A stretch of DNA of 64,000 nt from Pseudomonas libanensis (lineage in GTDB: Bacteria > Pseudomonadota > Gammaproteobacteria > Pseudomonadales > Pseudomonadaceae), in the NCBI RefSeq assembly GCF_001439685.1, contig NZ_JYLH01000001.1, positions 496,001-560,000 of the forward strand. The letters are read 5' to 3'. A program made the translations under genes and the position numbers. Numbering within the stretch: the stretch's first letter is position 1; each line of letters begins with the position of its first letter. Under the pieces are notes generated by a model that saw nothing but the letters and a program-made list of their open reading frames with translations, was not told the DNA's origin and did no database searches. Positions 57,034 to 64,000 of the stretch are shown here, one piece after another.

Positions 57034-57321
57034 TCAGACGGCCGTGGCGTGGAGCTTGAGGCCCAGAGCCTTCATGACTTTCATGATAGTCGCGAATTCG
57101 GGATTGCCCGTGCTGGAGAGGGCTTTGTACAGACTTTCTCGTCCGAGGCCGGCGTCGCGGGCTATTTGGGTCATGCCTTGGGCGCGCGCGATATTGTTAA
57201 GCGCTGAGCGAATCAGCAATCCGTCACCGGCGTCCTCCTCGAAAGAAGCTTCGAGATACTCCGCCATGTCCTCTGGGGTCGTCAGATGCTCGGCTATATC
57301 GAAATCTTTAAATTGAGTCAT
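57034..57321 (-). CDS. HigA-like addiction-module antitoxin
   Basis: The product is 95 residues. The C-terminal half is an XRE-type HTH (NIARAQGMTQIARDAGLGRE, then SLYKALSSTGNPEFATIMKV), and the N-terminal FDIAEHLTTPEDMAEYLEAS is the typical opening of this antidote family. It should bind and neutralise the RelE-fold toxin encoded 3 nt upstream and repress their joint promoter. The toxin-first order is that of higBA-type modules. Confidence 0.88.
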   Translation of the reverse strand: MTQFKDFDIAEHLTTPEDMAEYLEASFEEDAGDGLLIRSALNNIARAQGMTQIARDAGLGRESLYKALSSTGNPEFATIMKVMKALGLKLHATAV

Positions 57322-57324
57322 GGG

Positions 57325-57627
57325 TCACTCCTTTTTCTCAAATTCATCGGCAATTTCTTTAGCGCGCTCGATGTCACGTTTTTGCGTTGATTTATCGCCA
57401 CCCATCAACAAAAGGTAAACCACCTCACCTACACGCTTGAAGTACACCCGGTATCCAGGGCCATAGTGGATACGCATTTCGGATACGCCATTTCCGACGT
57501 TTTCGCAGTCGCCAAAATTGCCCATTCTTGCGTTATCCAATCTTGTCAGAACGCGTCCATGGGCCGGTTTACTGCGTAGCGAATAAAGCCATTCCTGAAA
57601 CTCATCAGATCTCTTGAAGTGAATCAT
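57325..57627 (-). CDS. RelE/ParE-superfamily toxin (HigB-like)
   Basis: The product is 100 residues from the ATG at 57627: FKRSDEFQEWLYSLRSKPAH, ARMGNFGDCENVGNGVSEMR, then YGPGYRVYFKRVGEVVYLLL and GGDKSTQKRDIERAKEI. This is the phage-related Gp49/addiction-module killer subfamily of RelE toxins, expected to cleave mRNA at the ribosome. AAGGA stands about 12 nt before the ATG, a rather long spacing; the frame is open a further 17 codons. It precedes its antitoxin by 3 nt. Confidence 0.88.
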   Translation of the reverse strand: MIHFKRSDEFQEWLYSLRSKPAHGRVLTRLDNARMGNFGDCENVGNGVSEMRIHYGPGYRVYFKRVGEVVYLLLMGGDKSTQKRDIERAKEIADEFEKKE

Positions 57628-57821
57628 CTCGGATCGTATTCCTTGGGATACATATTGGCAAGTTGCGACGCGCTTCAAAAACAGTGCATCTCCATCGCGG
57701 GCGCCGGAGCAAAACCGCGAGAGGGGAGGTTATGGCGGGGGCTTTTGGCTGAGCCAGCCAGCTTGTTCGGAGGTATTTGTAGGGGGATTCGGCTTTCGGT
57801 GGGGAACCCTGATAGGACTGG

Positions 57822-58049
57822 TTATTTCTTGTCACGCTTGATCGTTCCCGCGCTCCGCGTGGGAATGCCGCGTTGGGCACTCTGCGTCTGCTTTTTCAAA
57901 ACATCAAAACGCGTGAACGTTGTCTTTTTTTCAGCAAGGTAAAGGGCTTTTCCTAGCCAATGGTTTAATCGTGCTGCAACGTCGGGCTCATCCGGTTTCA
58001 GCGCGTCGGCTTCAAGGCGTAGTGCGTGTGCAAACTCTTTAGAGAACAG
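57822..58049 (-). pseudogene. Coding-like remnant without a start codon, fused to a repeat
   Basis: On the minus strand, a frame of 75 codons ending at 57822 reads [40 protein letters not shown], then KTTFTRFDVLKKQ, a composition typical of real protein. It begins inside the 3' end of cobK without an ATG, GTG or TTG in a sensible place, and its last ~20 codons run through the repeat at 57845. I take it to be the truncated middle or end of a lost gene. I do not recognise the family. The rest of the gap (57628-57821) shows nothing I can name. Confidence 0.35.
57845..57865. repeat. Dispersed intergenic palindrome
   Basis: TTCCCGCGC, TCC, GCGTGGGAA: 9-base arms with one mismatch, flanked by GATCG and TGCCG. 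The pattern matches a dispersed intergenic repeat that I recall from many Pseudomonas genomes (CGTTCCCACGCTCCGCGTGG). It is distinct from the REPs in this window. Confidence 0.55.
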
Positions 58050-58758
58050 CGATTGCCTGTAGCAACGCTGGCACTGCCGTAAACTCTCGATGCACCGCAG
58101 CCAACACCGGCCGCTTCAACACCAACACCGGCACCCCCCGTTCCCGCGCCACTTCCAGCTTCGGCTCGGTGGCGGTGCTGCCGCTGTTCTTGCTGATCAG
58201 CACATCAATCCGCCGTTCTTCGAACAACGCCCGCTCGTCCTCGATGAGGAACGGCCCGCGTGCGCCAATCACTTCACAGCGCTCATTGCTCGGATACACA
58301 TCCAGCGCGCGCAAGGTCCAGAACTGCTCGGCGGGGATTTCGTCGAGGTGCTGCAAGGGTTCGCGACCCAAGGTGAACAGAGGGCGCTTGAAGGGTTTGA
58401 GCGCTTCGACCAGTTCGGCCCAGTCGGCGACCTCTCGCCAGTCATCCCCCGGCTGCGGCTGCCACGCCGGGCGTCGCAACGCCCAGCAAGGTATGCCGCA
58501 TGCCCTTGCAGCCTCGGCCGCGTTGCGGCTGATCTGCGCCGCATACGGGTGCGTGGCATCAAGGATCAGGCTGATGCGTTCGGCACGTACAAACTGCGCC
58601 AGGCCTTCACTACCGCCGTAGCCGCCGACCCGCACCTGGCAGGTGAGGTCGGCGGGTACGCGGCCCACGCCGGCCAGGCTATAGACGTGTTCCGGCCCCA
58701 AGGTGCGGGCGATGGCCAACGCTTCCGTGACGCCGCCCAGTAAAAGAATCCTTTTCAT
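58039..58758 (-). CDS. cobK: Precorrin-6A reductase
   Basis: The product is 239 residues. The N-terminal [18 protein letters not shown], the central [20 protein letters not shown] and the C-terminal [19 protein letters not shown] are family signatures for the NADPH and tetrapyrrole sites. It reduces precorrin-6A to precorrin-6B (6Y). Its ATG overlaps the cobL stop by 4 nt (ATGA), so it is translated from the cobL mRNA. No C-1 methylation gene lies between the two. Its 3' end abuts the remnant at 57822. Confidence 0.94.
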   Translation of the reverse strand: MKRILLLGGVTEALAIARTLGPEHVYSLAGVGRVPADLTCQVRVGGYGGSEGLAQFVRAERISLILDATHPYAAQISRNAAEAARACGIPCWALRRPAWQPQPGDDWREVADWAELVEALKPFKRPLFTLGREPLQHLDEIPAEQFWTLRALDVYPSNERCEVIGARGPFLIEDERALFEERRIDVLISKNSGSTATEPKLEVARERGVPVLVLKRPVLAAVHREFTAVPALLQAIAVL

Positions 58759-59960
58759 AACGGTTTGATCACTTCCAGCAACGTGATCGGCAGCGCCTGG
58801 CGCCAGGTATCGAACTCGCCCAAGGGCTGCGCCTGGGCCACATGGATGCGGGTCAGTTCACCGCCATGCTCGGCGCGCCAGTTCATCAAGGTCATTTCGC
58901 TTTGCAGGGTCACGGCATTGGCCACCAGCCGCCCGCCGGGGCGCAGGTGTTGCCAGCAGGTATCGAGTACGCCTTCACGGGTGACGCCGCCACCGATGAA
59001 GATGGCGTCCGGGGTTTCAAGACCGTTTAACGCGTCCGGGGCCTTGCCACGAATCAATTGCAGGCCGGGCACGCCGAGGGCGTCGCGGTTGTGTTCGATC
59101 AGGCTTTGGCGGCCTGCGTCGGCTTCAATCGCCAAGGCGCGGCAGCTGGGGTGGGCGCGCATCCATTCGATGCCGATGGAGCCGCTGCCCGCGCCCACAT
59201 CCCAGAGCAGTTCGCCGGGCATCGGTGCGAGACGGGCGAGGGTCATGGCGCGCACATCGCGCTTGGTCAGTTGGCCGTCGTGTTTGAAGGCCGAGTCGGG
59301 CAGGCCGGCGAGGCGCGACAGACGTAGTGTGTTGGCATCCGCCAGGCAGTCGATAGCGACCAGGTTCAAATCGACCACCGAAGCGTGTCCCCACGACTGC
59401 GCCAACCCGTCGATACGCCGTTCGTGTTCGCCACCCAGGTGTTCAAACACGCTCAATCGGCTGGGTCCAAACCCGGACTCGACCAATAGCGATGCAATCG
59501 AAGCCGGGCTGCTGCCGTCATTGCTCAATATCAACAAGCGCATACCACTGGCCAGGTGCGCATTCAGCGCCGCTACCGGCCGGGCCACCACGGATAACGA
59601 CACCACCTCCTGCAACGGCCAGCCCAAGCGCGCCGCCGCCAAAGAGACGGAGGACGGCGCCGGCAGGATCAACAGTTCTTGCGCCGCCACCTGCCGCGCC
59701 AGGCTGGCGCCCACGCCATAGAACATCGGGTCGCCGCTGGCCAGCACGCACATAGGCTCGCCGCGCCGCGACAGCACCGGTTCCAGGGAAAACGGGCTCG
59801 GCCACAGTTGGCGCTCGCCACGGATACACGCCGGCAACAGGTCCAATTGACGCTGCCCGCCTATAATCCGCGAGGCACGCAACAGGGCATGCCGGGCATT
59901 CCTGCCCAGGCCCTTGAAGCCGTCTTCACCAATGCCTACAACCGTCAGCCAGGGCGACAT
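58755..59960 (-). CDS. cobL: Precorrin-6Y C5,15-methyltransferase (decarboxylating)
   Basis: The product is 401 residues, a CbiE-CbiT fusion. The N-terminal CbiE half has [14 protein letters not shown] and [20 protein letters not shown] (tetrapyrrole methylase fold). The C-terminal CbiT half has the SAM-binding motif [20 protein letters not shown] and the [16 protein letters not shown] segment. It methylates C5 and C15 and decarboxylates the C12 acetate side chain. It is divergent from cobG across 95 nt, so both operons share a short promoter region. Confidence 0.95.
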   Translation of the reverse strand: MSPWLTVVGIGEDGFKGLGRNARHALLRASRIIGGQRQLDLLPACIRGERQLWPSPFSLEPVLSRRGEPMCVLASGDPMFYGVGASLARQVAAQELLILPAPSSVSLAAARLGWPLQEVVSLSVVARPVAALNAHLASGMRLLILSNDGSSPASIASLLVESGFGPSRLSVFEHLGGEHERRIDGLAQSWGHASVVDLNLVAIDCLADANTLRLSRLAGLPDSAFKHDGQLTKRDVRAMTLARLAPMPGELLWDVGAGSGSIGIEWMRAHPSCRALAIEADAGRQSLIEHNRDALGVPGLQLIRGKAPDALNGLETPDAIFIGGGVTREGVLDTCWQHLRPGGRLVANAVTLQSEMTLMNWRAEHGGELTRIHVAQAQPLGEFDTWRQALPITLLEVIKPL

Positions 59961-60055
59961 ATCAATTCCTTGAACGACATCCGACGGGCAGGCTTTTCAT
60001 GCCGCCGGACAAAGCAGGCATAATACCGCGCCTTTACCCGTCAACCGGTAGCCCC

Positions 60056-61345
60056 GTGAACCCAACGCCCGCTGTGAATACCTTGCGCCCCTCGGCTTGT
60101 CCGGGGTTGCTGCGTATTGTCCAGGCGTTGGATGGCGGCATTTGCCGGATCAAATTGGCCGGTGGTTCGATCAGTGCCGCCCAGGCCCATGCCGTGGCGG
60201 ACGCAGCCCAGGCCTATGCGGGCGGAGTGATCGAGGCGACCAACCGCGCCAACCTGCAGATCCGCGGCATCGGCGCCGAGCAGCAGGCCCTGATCGCCAT
60301 GCTGCTGGCGGCCGACCTCGGGCCGAGCAACGCCGCGGGTGACGACGTGCGCAACCTGATGCTCAGTCCCAGCGCCGGTATCGACCCGCTGATGCTGTTC
60401 GATACCCGCCCGCTGGCCGCGCAGATCCTCGCCACCTTGCAAACCCATCCGCGCTTTCATCAGCTGTCGGCCAAGTTCGCCGTACAGCTCGATGGTGGCG
60501 AAGCCCTGGCGATGCTTGAGCATCACCATGACCTGTGGCTTTCGGCGTTCGTGCGCAACGGCCAGACGCTGTTGGCATTTGGCCTGGCTGGCTGCCCGGG
60601 GCTGGATGCGCCCGTGGCGGCGGTGCCGTTGGACCAGGGCCATGCCTTGGTGGTGGCGGTGCTGGAAGCCTTTCTCGACCTGGCGACGCCCGAGCAAACG
60701 CGCATGCGCCATCTGGCTGTGGATAACGTAGTGAGCCGCCTGGGCCTGCCGCTGCTGCCGGCGGAGGGCTTCCAGCGCCCGGCCAGTGGCGCGCTGCTGC
60801 ACCTGGGAAGTTATCCACAGGCGCAGAAAAACCAGTTCTACGTCGCGGCCGTCGCGCCATTGGGCCGCCTGGATCCGCTGATGCTCAAGGGCGTCGCGCA
60901 GCTGGCCAGCGAGTGCGGCGACGGGACGTTGCGTTTCACGCCCTGGCAAGGCGTGCTGCTACCCAATATCGAACGCCCTGTCGCGGTGACCGAACGCTTG
61001 GCGCAGTTGGGCTTTCTCTGCTCTATCGACCAACCCCTGGCACGCATGATCGCCTGTACCGGTTCCAGCGGCTGCGGCAAAGGCCTGGCCGATACCAAGG
61101 TCGATGCGGTGCAATTGGCGGCCCTGCAACCCGGCGTCGAGGTGCATCTGTCCGGCTGCCCGCGCTCCTGCGCCGCGGCGCACACCGCATCGGTCACCTT
61201 GCTGGCGGTGAACCCCGGCCACTACGACCTCTATTTTCGCGACGCAGCCCAACCCGGTTTCGGCCGGCTGCACGCGCGCACTCTTTCCATTGAAGCGGCG
61301 GGCGCCTTGCTGCGCGCTCGCCCACGGAGCAACACCGATGATTGA
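60056..61345 (+). CDS. cobG: Precorrin-3B synthase (monooxygenase)
   Basis: The product is 429 residues from a GTG at 60056. An upstream ATG at 59999 is less likely because a good -10-like CATAAT (60019) lies between the two and the family begins near RPSACPGLLRIV. It is a nitrite/sulfite-reductase-fold protein. The iron-sulfur ligands are Cys334 and Cys340 (IACTGSSGCGKG) and Cys368 and Cys372 (SGCPRSCAAA). CobG uses O2 to hydroxylate precorrin-3A, which defines the aerobic cobalamin route. Two exact TTATCCACA-type nonamers (60718, 60811) occur within it. It overlaps cobH by 8 nt. Confidence 0.94.
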   Translation: MNPTPAVNTLRPSACPGLLRIVQALDGGICRIKLAGGSISAAQAHAVADAAQAYAGGVIEATNRANLQIRGIGAEQQALIAMLLAADLGPSNAAGDDVRNLMLSPSAGIDPLMLFDTRPLAAQILATLQTHPRFHQLSAKFAVQLDGGEALAMLEHHHDLWLSAFVRNGQTLLAFGLAGCPGLDAPVAAVPLDQGHALVVAVLEAFLDLATPEQTRMRHLAVDNVVSRLGLPLLPAEGFQRPASGALLHLGSYPQAQKNQFYVAAVAPLGRLDPLMLKGVAQLASECGDGTLRFTPWQGVLLPNIERPVAVTERLAQLGFLCSIDQPLARMIACTGSSGCGKGLADTKVDAVQLAALQPGVEVHLSGCPRSCAAAHTASVTLLAVNPGHYDLYFRDAAQPGFGRLHARTLSIEAAGALLRARPRSNTDD

Positions 61346-61964
61346 TTACATCCGCGACGGTCAGGAGATCTATCGCAACTCCTTCGCCATTATTCGCGCG
61401 GAAGCCAAGTTGGAGCGCATTCCGGCTGACTTGGAAAAACTCGCGGTGCGGGTGATTCATGCGTGCGGCATGGTCGAGGCTATCGATGGCCTGCAATTCT
61501 CCGCAGGCGCAGGCAAGGCCGGGCGCGATGCCTTGGCCGCTGGCGCACCGATTCTGTGTGATGCGCGGATGGTGTCCGAAGGCGTGACCCGTGCGCGCCT
61601 GCCGGCCAATAACGAGGTGATCTGCACCCTGCGTGACGATAGCGTGCCAGAGCTGGCACGCACACTGGGCAACACCCGCTCCGCCGCCGCCCTGGAACTG
61701 TGGCGACCGCACCTGGAAGGCAGTGTGGTGGTGATCGGCAACGCGCCGACCGCGTTGTTCTATCTGCTGGAAATGCTGGATGCCGGCGCGCCGAAACCGG
61801 CATTGATCCTGGGTTTTCCCGTGGGCTTCGTCGGTGCCGCCGAATCCAAGGCGATGCTGGCGGCAGATAGCCGTGGCGTCCCGTTCGTGATTATGCAGGG
61901 GCGCTTGGGCGGCAGTGCCATGGCTGCCGCGGCAGTCAATGCGCTCGCCACGGAGGTCGAATAA
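61338..61964 (+). CDS. cobH: Precorrin-8X methylmutase
   Basis: The product is 208 residues. The catalytic histidine is His41 ([16 protein letters not shown]), and the C-terminal [16 protein letters not shown] and [14 protein letters not shown] are family blocks. It moves the C11 methyl group to C12 to form hydrogenobyrinate. The ATG at 61338 lies 8 nt inside cobG; the stop TAA shares a base with the cobI ATG (TAATG). The tight overlaps show one polycistronic unit cobG-H-I-J. Confidence 0.95.
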   Translation: MIDYIRDGQEIYRNSFAIIRAEAKLERIPADLEKLAVRVIHACGMVEAIDGLQFSAGAGKAGRDALAAGAPILCDARMVSEGVTRARLPANNEVICTLRDDSVPELARTLGNTRSAAALELWRPHLEGSVVVIGNAPTALFYLLEMLDAGAPKPALILGFPVGFVGAAESKAMLAADSRGVPFVIMQGRLGGSAMAAAAVNALATEVE

Positions 61965-62695
61965 TGCAGGCACGCGGACGTTTGATCGGCCTGGGGGTAG
62001 GCCCCGGCGACCCGGAACTGATTACCCTCAAGGCCCTGCGCCTGCTGCGTGAATCGCCAGTGGTGGCGTACTTCGTGGCCAAGGGTAAGAAGGGCAACGC
62101 CTTCGGTATCATCGAGGACCACTTGGTCACGCAGCAAACCCTGATGCCGCTGGTGTACCCGGTGACCACCGAAGTGCTGCCGGCGCCGTTGTCCTATGAA
62201 CAGGTGATCAGCGACTTCTACGACAACGCCAGTCTCGACGTGGCGGCGCACCTGGATGCAGGGCGGGATGTTGCGGTGATCTGCGAAGGTGACCCGTTCT
62301 TCTACGGCTCCTACATGTACCTGCATGATCGCCTCGCCGAACGCTACGAAGCCCAGGTGATTCCGGGCGTGTGTTCGATGCTCGGGGGCGCCTCGGTACT
62401 CGGCGCGCCGCTGGTGTATCGCAACCAGAGTTTATCGGTGCTCTCGGGCGTATTGCCCCATGACGACCTCAAGCGCCGCCTGGCGGATGCCGACGCTGCG
62501 GTGATCATGAAACTGGGGCGCAACTTCCCGAAGGTGCGCCAGGTGTTGGAAGAACTGGGCCTGGCCGGGCGTGCGCTGTATGTGGAGCGCGCCACCATGG
62601 CCAACCAGAAGATCGTGCCGCTGGATCAGGTCGATCCGGCGTCCTCGCCGTATTTCTCGCTGATCATCGTGCCCGGTGAAAGGTGGCAAGGTTGA
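61964..62695 (+). CDS. cobI: Precorrin-2 C20-methyltransferase
   Basis: The product is 243 residues, a tetrapyrrole methylase. It starts [20 protein letters not shown] (the glycine loop) and has [20 protein letters not shown] and [20 protein letters not shown]. It transfers a methyl group from SAM to C20, forming precorrin-3A. Start and stop overlap its neighbours by one base each (TAATG with cobH, TGATG with cobJ). Confidence 0.96.
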   Translation: MQARGRLIGLGVGPGDPELITLKALRLLRESPVVAYFVAKGKKGNAFGIIEDHLVTQQTLMPLVYPVTTEVLPAPLSYEQVISDFYDNASLDVAAHLDAGRDVAVICEGDPFFYGSYMYLHDRLAERYEAQVIPGVCSMLGGASVLGAPLVYRNQSLSVLSGVLPHDDLKRRLADADAAVIMKLGRNFPKVRQVLEELGLAGRALYVERATMANQKIVPLDQVDPASSPYFSLIIVPGERWQG

Positions 62696-64000
62696 TGACT
62701 CCGGCGATTGTGATCCTGGGCCAAGGCAGCCTGGCGACGGCGCGCAAGATCCAGCAGGTATTTCCCGGCGCATCGATCCACGGCCTGGCCACACGGGTCG
62801 AGGGTGCTGACCAGAGCTACAGCGAGTTCGGCGCGACGTTGCGCCAGCTCTACCAACTGGGCACGCCGCTGATTGCGTTGTGCGCCGCCGGTATTGTGAT
62901 CCGCACCCTGGCACCGTTGTTGCTGGAAAAGGGCGAGGAACCCGCCGTGCTGGCCGTGGCTGAAGACGGCAGCGCCGTGGTACCGCTGCTCGGTGGCCTG
63001 GGCGGCGTGAACGTGATGGCGCGGGATATCGCTGCGGCACTGGGTGTATCCGCTGCAATCACTACCAGTGGTGAGCTGCGTTTCGGCACCTGCCTGCTCA
63101 ACCCGCCGGCGGGTTATCAGTTGGCTGACATTGAGTTGGGCAAGCGTTTTGTCTCGGACCTGCTGGCCGGCGAAAGCGTACGTATTGAAGGCGCGGCGCC
63201 GTGGCTGGATCAGGCCAACCTGCCACAGGACCGTCAGGCGCGCCTGGCGATTCATGTGGGCAATGCCGAGCGCATCCCGGCGGCCAATGAGCTGCTGATT
63301 TATCCGCGCAATGTCTACGTGACCTGCAAGCCCGGCGGGCAGTTGGCCGAGCGTGTGCGCACGGCGTTGCATGAAGCGGGGATCGCCGTGCAAGCCCTGG
63401 CCTGCCTGTTGGCCAGTGACCTGCAGATGGCCGATGCCTCATTGCATGAGGCCGCGTTGGCGTTGGGTGTGCCGCTGCGCTTTGCCCAGGTGATGCCCGT
63501 TGCGGATATCAGCATCACCGTGGCCGAACAGCCCCTGGATCTGTCACAGGTGGGGCGCCCCCGTGGCCGTCTCGCCGTGATCGGCCTGGGCCCGGGCGCC
63601 GCCGAACTGATGGTGCCGGCGGTCAAGGCCGAACTGGCGCGTTGCACTGACGTGCTGGGTTACGAAACCTACGTGCGCATGGCCGGGCCGTTCCGTGATA
63701 ATCAAGTGCAACATTGCACCGACAACCGCGAAGAAATGCAGCGCGCACGCCACGCTTTCGAGCTGGCCGCGCAGGGGCGTTCAGTGGTGGTGGTGTCGTC
63801 CGGCGACCCGGGCGTGTTCGCCATGGCCGCCGCGGTGATCGAGGCGCTGCACGAGTCCAGCGACCCGGCCTGGCATCAGGTCGACCTGGAGATCCTGCCG
63901 GGGGTTTCCGCCTCCCTGGCCACCGCCGCCCAGGCCGGCGCACCGCTGGGCCATGACTTCTGCGTGATGTCGCTGTCGGACAACCTCAAGCCCTGGTCGA
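62695..64000 (+). CDS. cobJ: CbiG-like / precorrin-3B C17-methyltransferase fusion, 5' part
   Basis: The frame is open to the right edge, giving the first 435 residues. Residues 1 to about 285 are CbiG-like: ALCAAGIVIRTLAPLLLEKG with LLGGLGGVNVMARDIAAALG (N-terminal CbiG), then QALACLLASDLQMADASLHE (C-terminal CbiG/CobE-like). From about residue 295 a methylase begins (GRLAVIGLGPGAAELMVPAV; VVSSGDPGVFAMAAAVIEAL; EILPGVSASLATAAQAGAPL), which is CobJ. CobJ methylates C17 and contracts the ring. The fused CbiG/CobJ layout is common in Pseudomonas. The last part, including the C-terminus, is outside the window. Confidence 0.92.
   Translation, partial: MTPAIVILGQGSLATARKIQQVFPGASIHGLATRVEGADQSYSEFGATLRQLYQLGTPLIALCAAGIVIRTLAPLLLEKGEEPAVLAVAEDGSAVVPLLGGLGGVNVMARDIAAALGVSAAITTSGELRFGTCLLNPPAGYQLADIELGKRFVSDLLAGESVRIEGAAPWLDQANLPQDRQARLAIHVGNAERIPAANELLIYPRNVYVTCKPGGQLAERVRTALHEAGIAVQALACLLASDLQMADASLHEAALALGVPLRFAQVMPVADISITVAEQPLDLSQVGRPRGRLAVIGLGPGAAELMVPAVKAELARCTDVLGYETYVRMAGPFRDNQVQHCTDNREEMQRARHAFELAAQGRSVVVVSSGDPGVFAMAAAVIEALHESSDPAWHQVDLEILPGVSASLATAAQAGAPLGHDFCVMSLSDNLKPWS

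Noticed and set aside
59961..60055. Cobalamin riboswitch between cobL and cobG
   Set aside because: The gap is only 95 nt, too short for a full element, and the conserved B12-box is not visible.

Overview
The window looks like a chromosomal segment of a Pseudomonas of the fluorescens group. The evidence is the high-GC coding style, near-canonical azurin, the amaA/amaB lysine-pipecolate genes, the braCDEFG-type liv operon, a urease operon carrying a PA4866-like acetyltransferase, OprC, aerobic-type cob genes, and about seventeen REP/REPIN palindromes of the kind typical of these genomes. Gene order in much of the left and middle part resembles what I remember of P. aeruginosa around azu-nadE-pncB, liv, ureEFG-desT and urt-ureDABC. 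That synteny is recalled, not computed.

Region by region. Positions 1-5.0 kb hold a three-gene set (DUF2126 protein, permuted ATP-grasp/alpha-E fusion, transglutaminase) predicted elsewhere to form an amide-ligation or peptide-modification system. Positions 5.0-12.3 kb hold a small charged protein, azurin with an ANR-type box, nadE/pncB for NAD salvage, and a LysR regulator divergent from amaB-amaA. Positions 12.3-17.8 kb hold the branched-chain amino-acid transporter livKHMGF, behind a strong sigma-54 promoter and an NtrC-type dyad. Positions 17.9-21.6 kb hold a long non-coding stretch with DnaA-box-like sites, an SDR, a cation diffusion facilitator and an AGE-family epimerase. Positions 21.8-24.3 kb hold the urease accessory genes ureEFGJ with their own sigma-54 promoter. 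Positions 24.5-35.3 kb hold housekeeping and accessory genes: an NlpC/P60 hydrolase, a DesT-like regulator, AsmA, a ferritin-like protein, a DMT exporter, AraC, PsiF, an AI-2E-family permease, and an Hsp70/J-protein divergent pair with a heat-shock promoter.

Positions 35.4-45.6 kb, all on the minus strand, form one nitrogen-scavenging block: urtABCDE (urea ABC importer), ureD, ureA, two GNAT acetyltransferases, ureB and ureC, headed by a third sigma-54 promoter. Urea is imported, hydrolysed by UreABC, and the enzyme is matured by UreD here and by UreEFG and the UreJ nickel permease 11 kb away. Shared sigma-54 control would reunite the two halves, together with liv, as one nitrogen regulon.

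Positions 46.0-51.9 kb hold the most unusual object: a single gene for about 1970 residues built of nine ~215-residue units that alternate between two types. The odd units look DUF4329-like, and the first two of them retain a JAB-like HSHP motif. Its function is unknown. Positions 52.0-56.9 kb form a copper operon (two DUF2946 proteins, PCu(A)C chaperone, OprC, PepSY membrane protein). Positions 57.0-58.0 kb hold a toxin-antitoxin pair next to a coding-like remnant and a repeat, which together look like an inserted islet. Positions 58.0-64.0 kb hold cobalamin genes: cobL-cobK on the minus strand, divergent from cobG-cobH-cobI-cobJ, with cobJ running off the right edge.

I saw no rRNA or tRNA genes, insertion sequences, CRISPR arrays or prophage.
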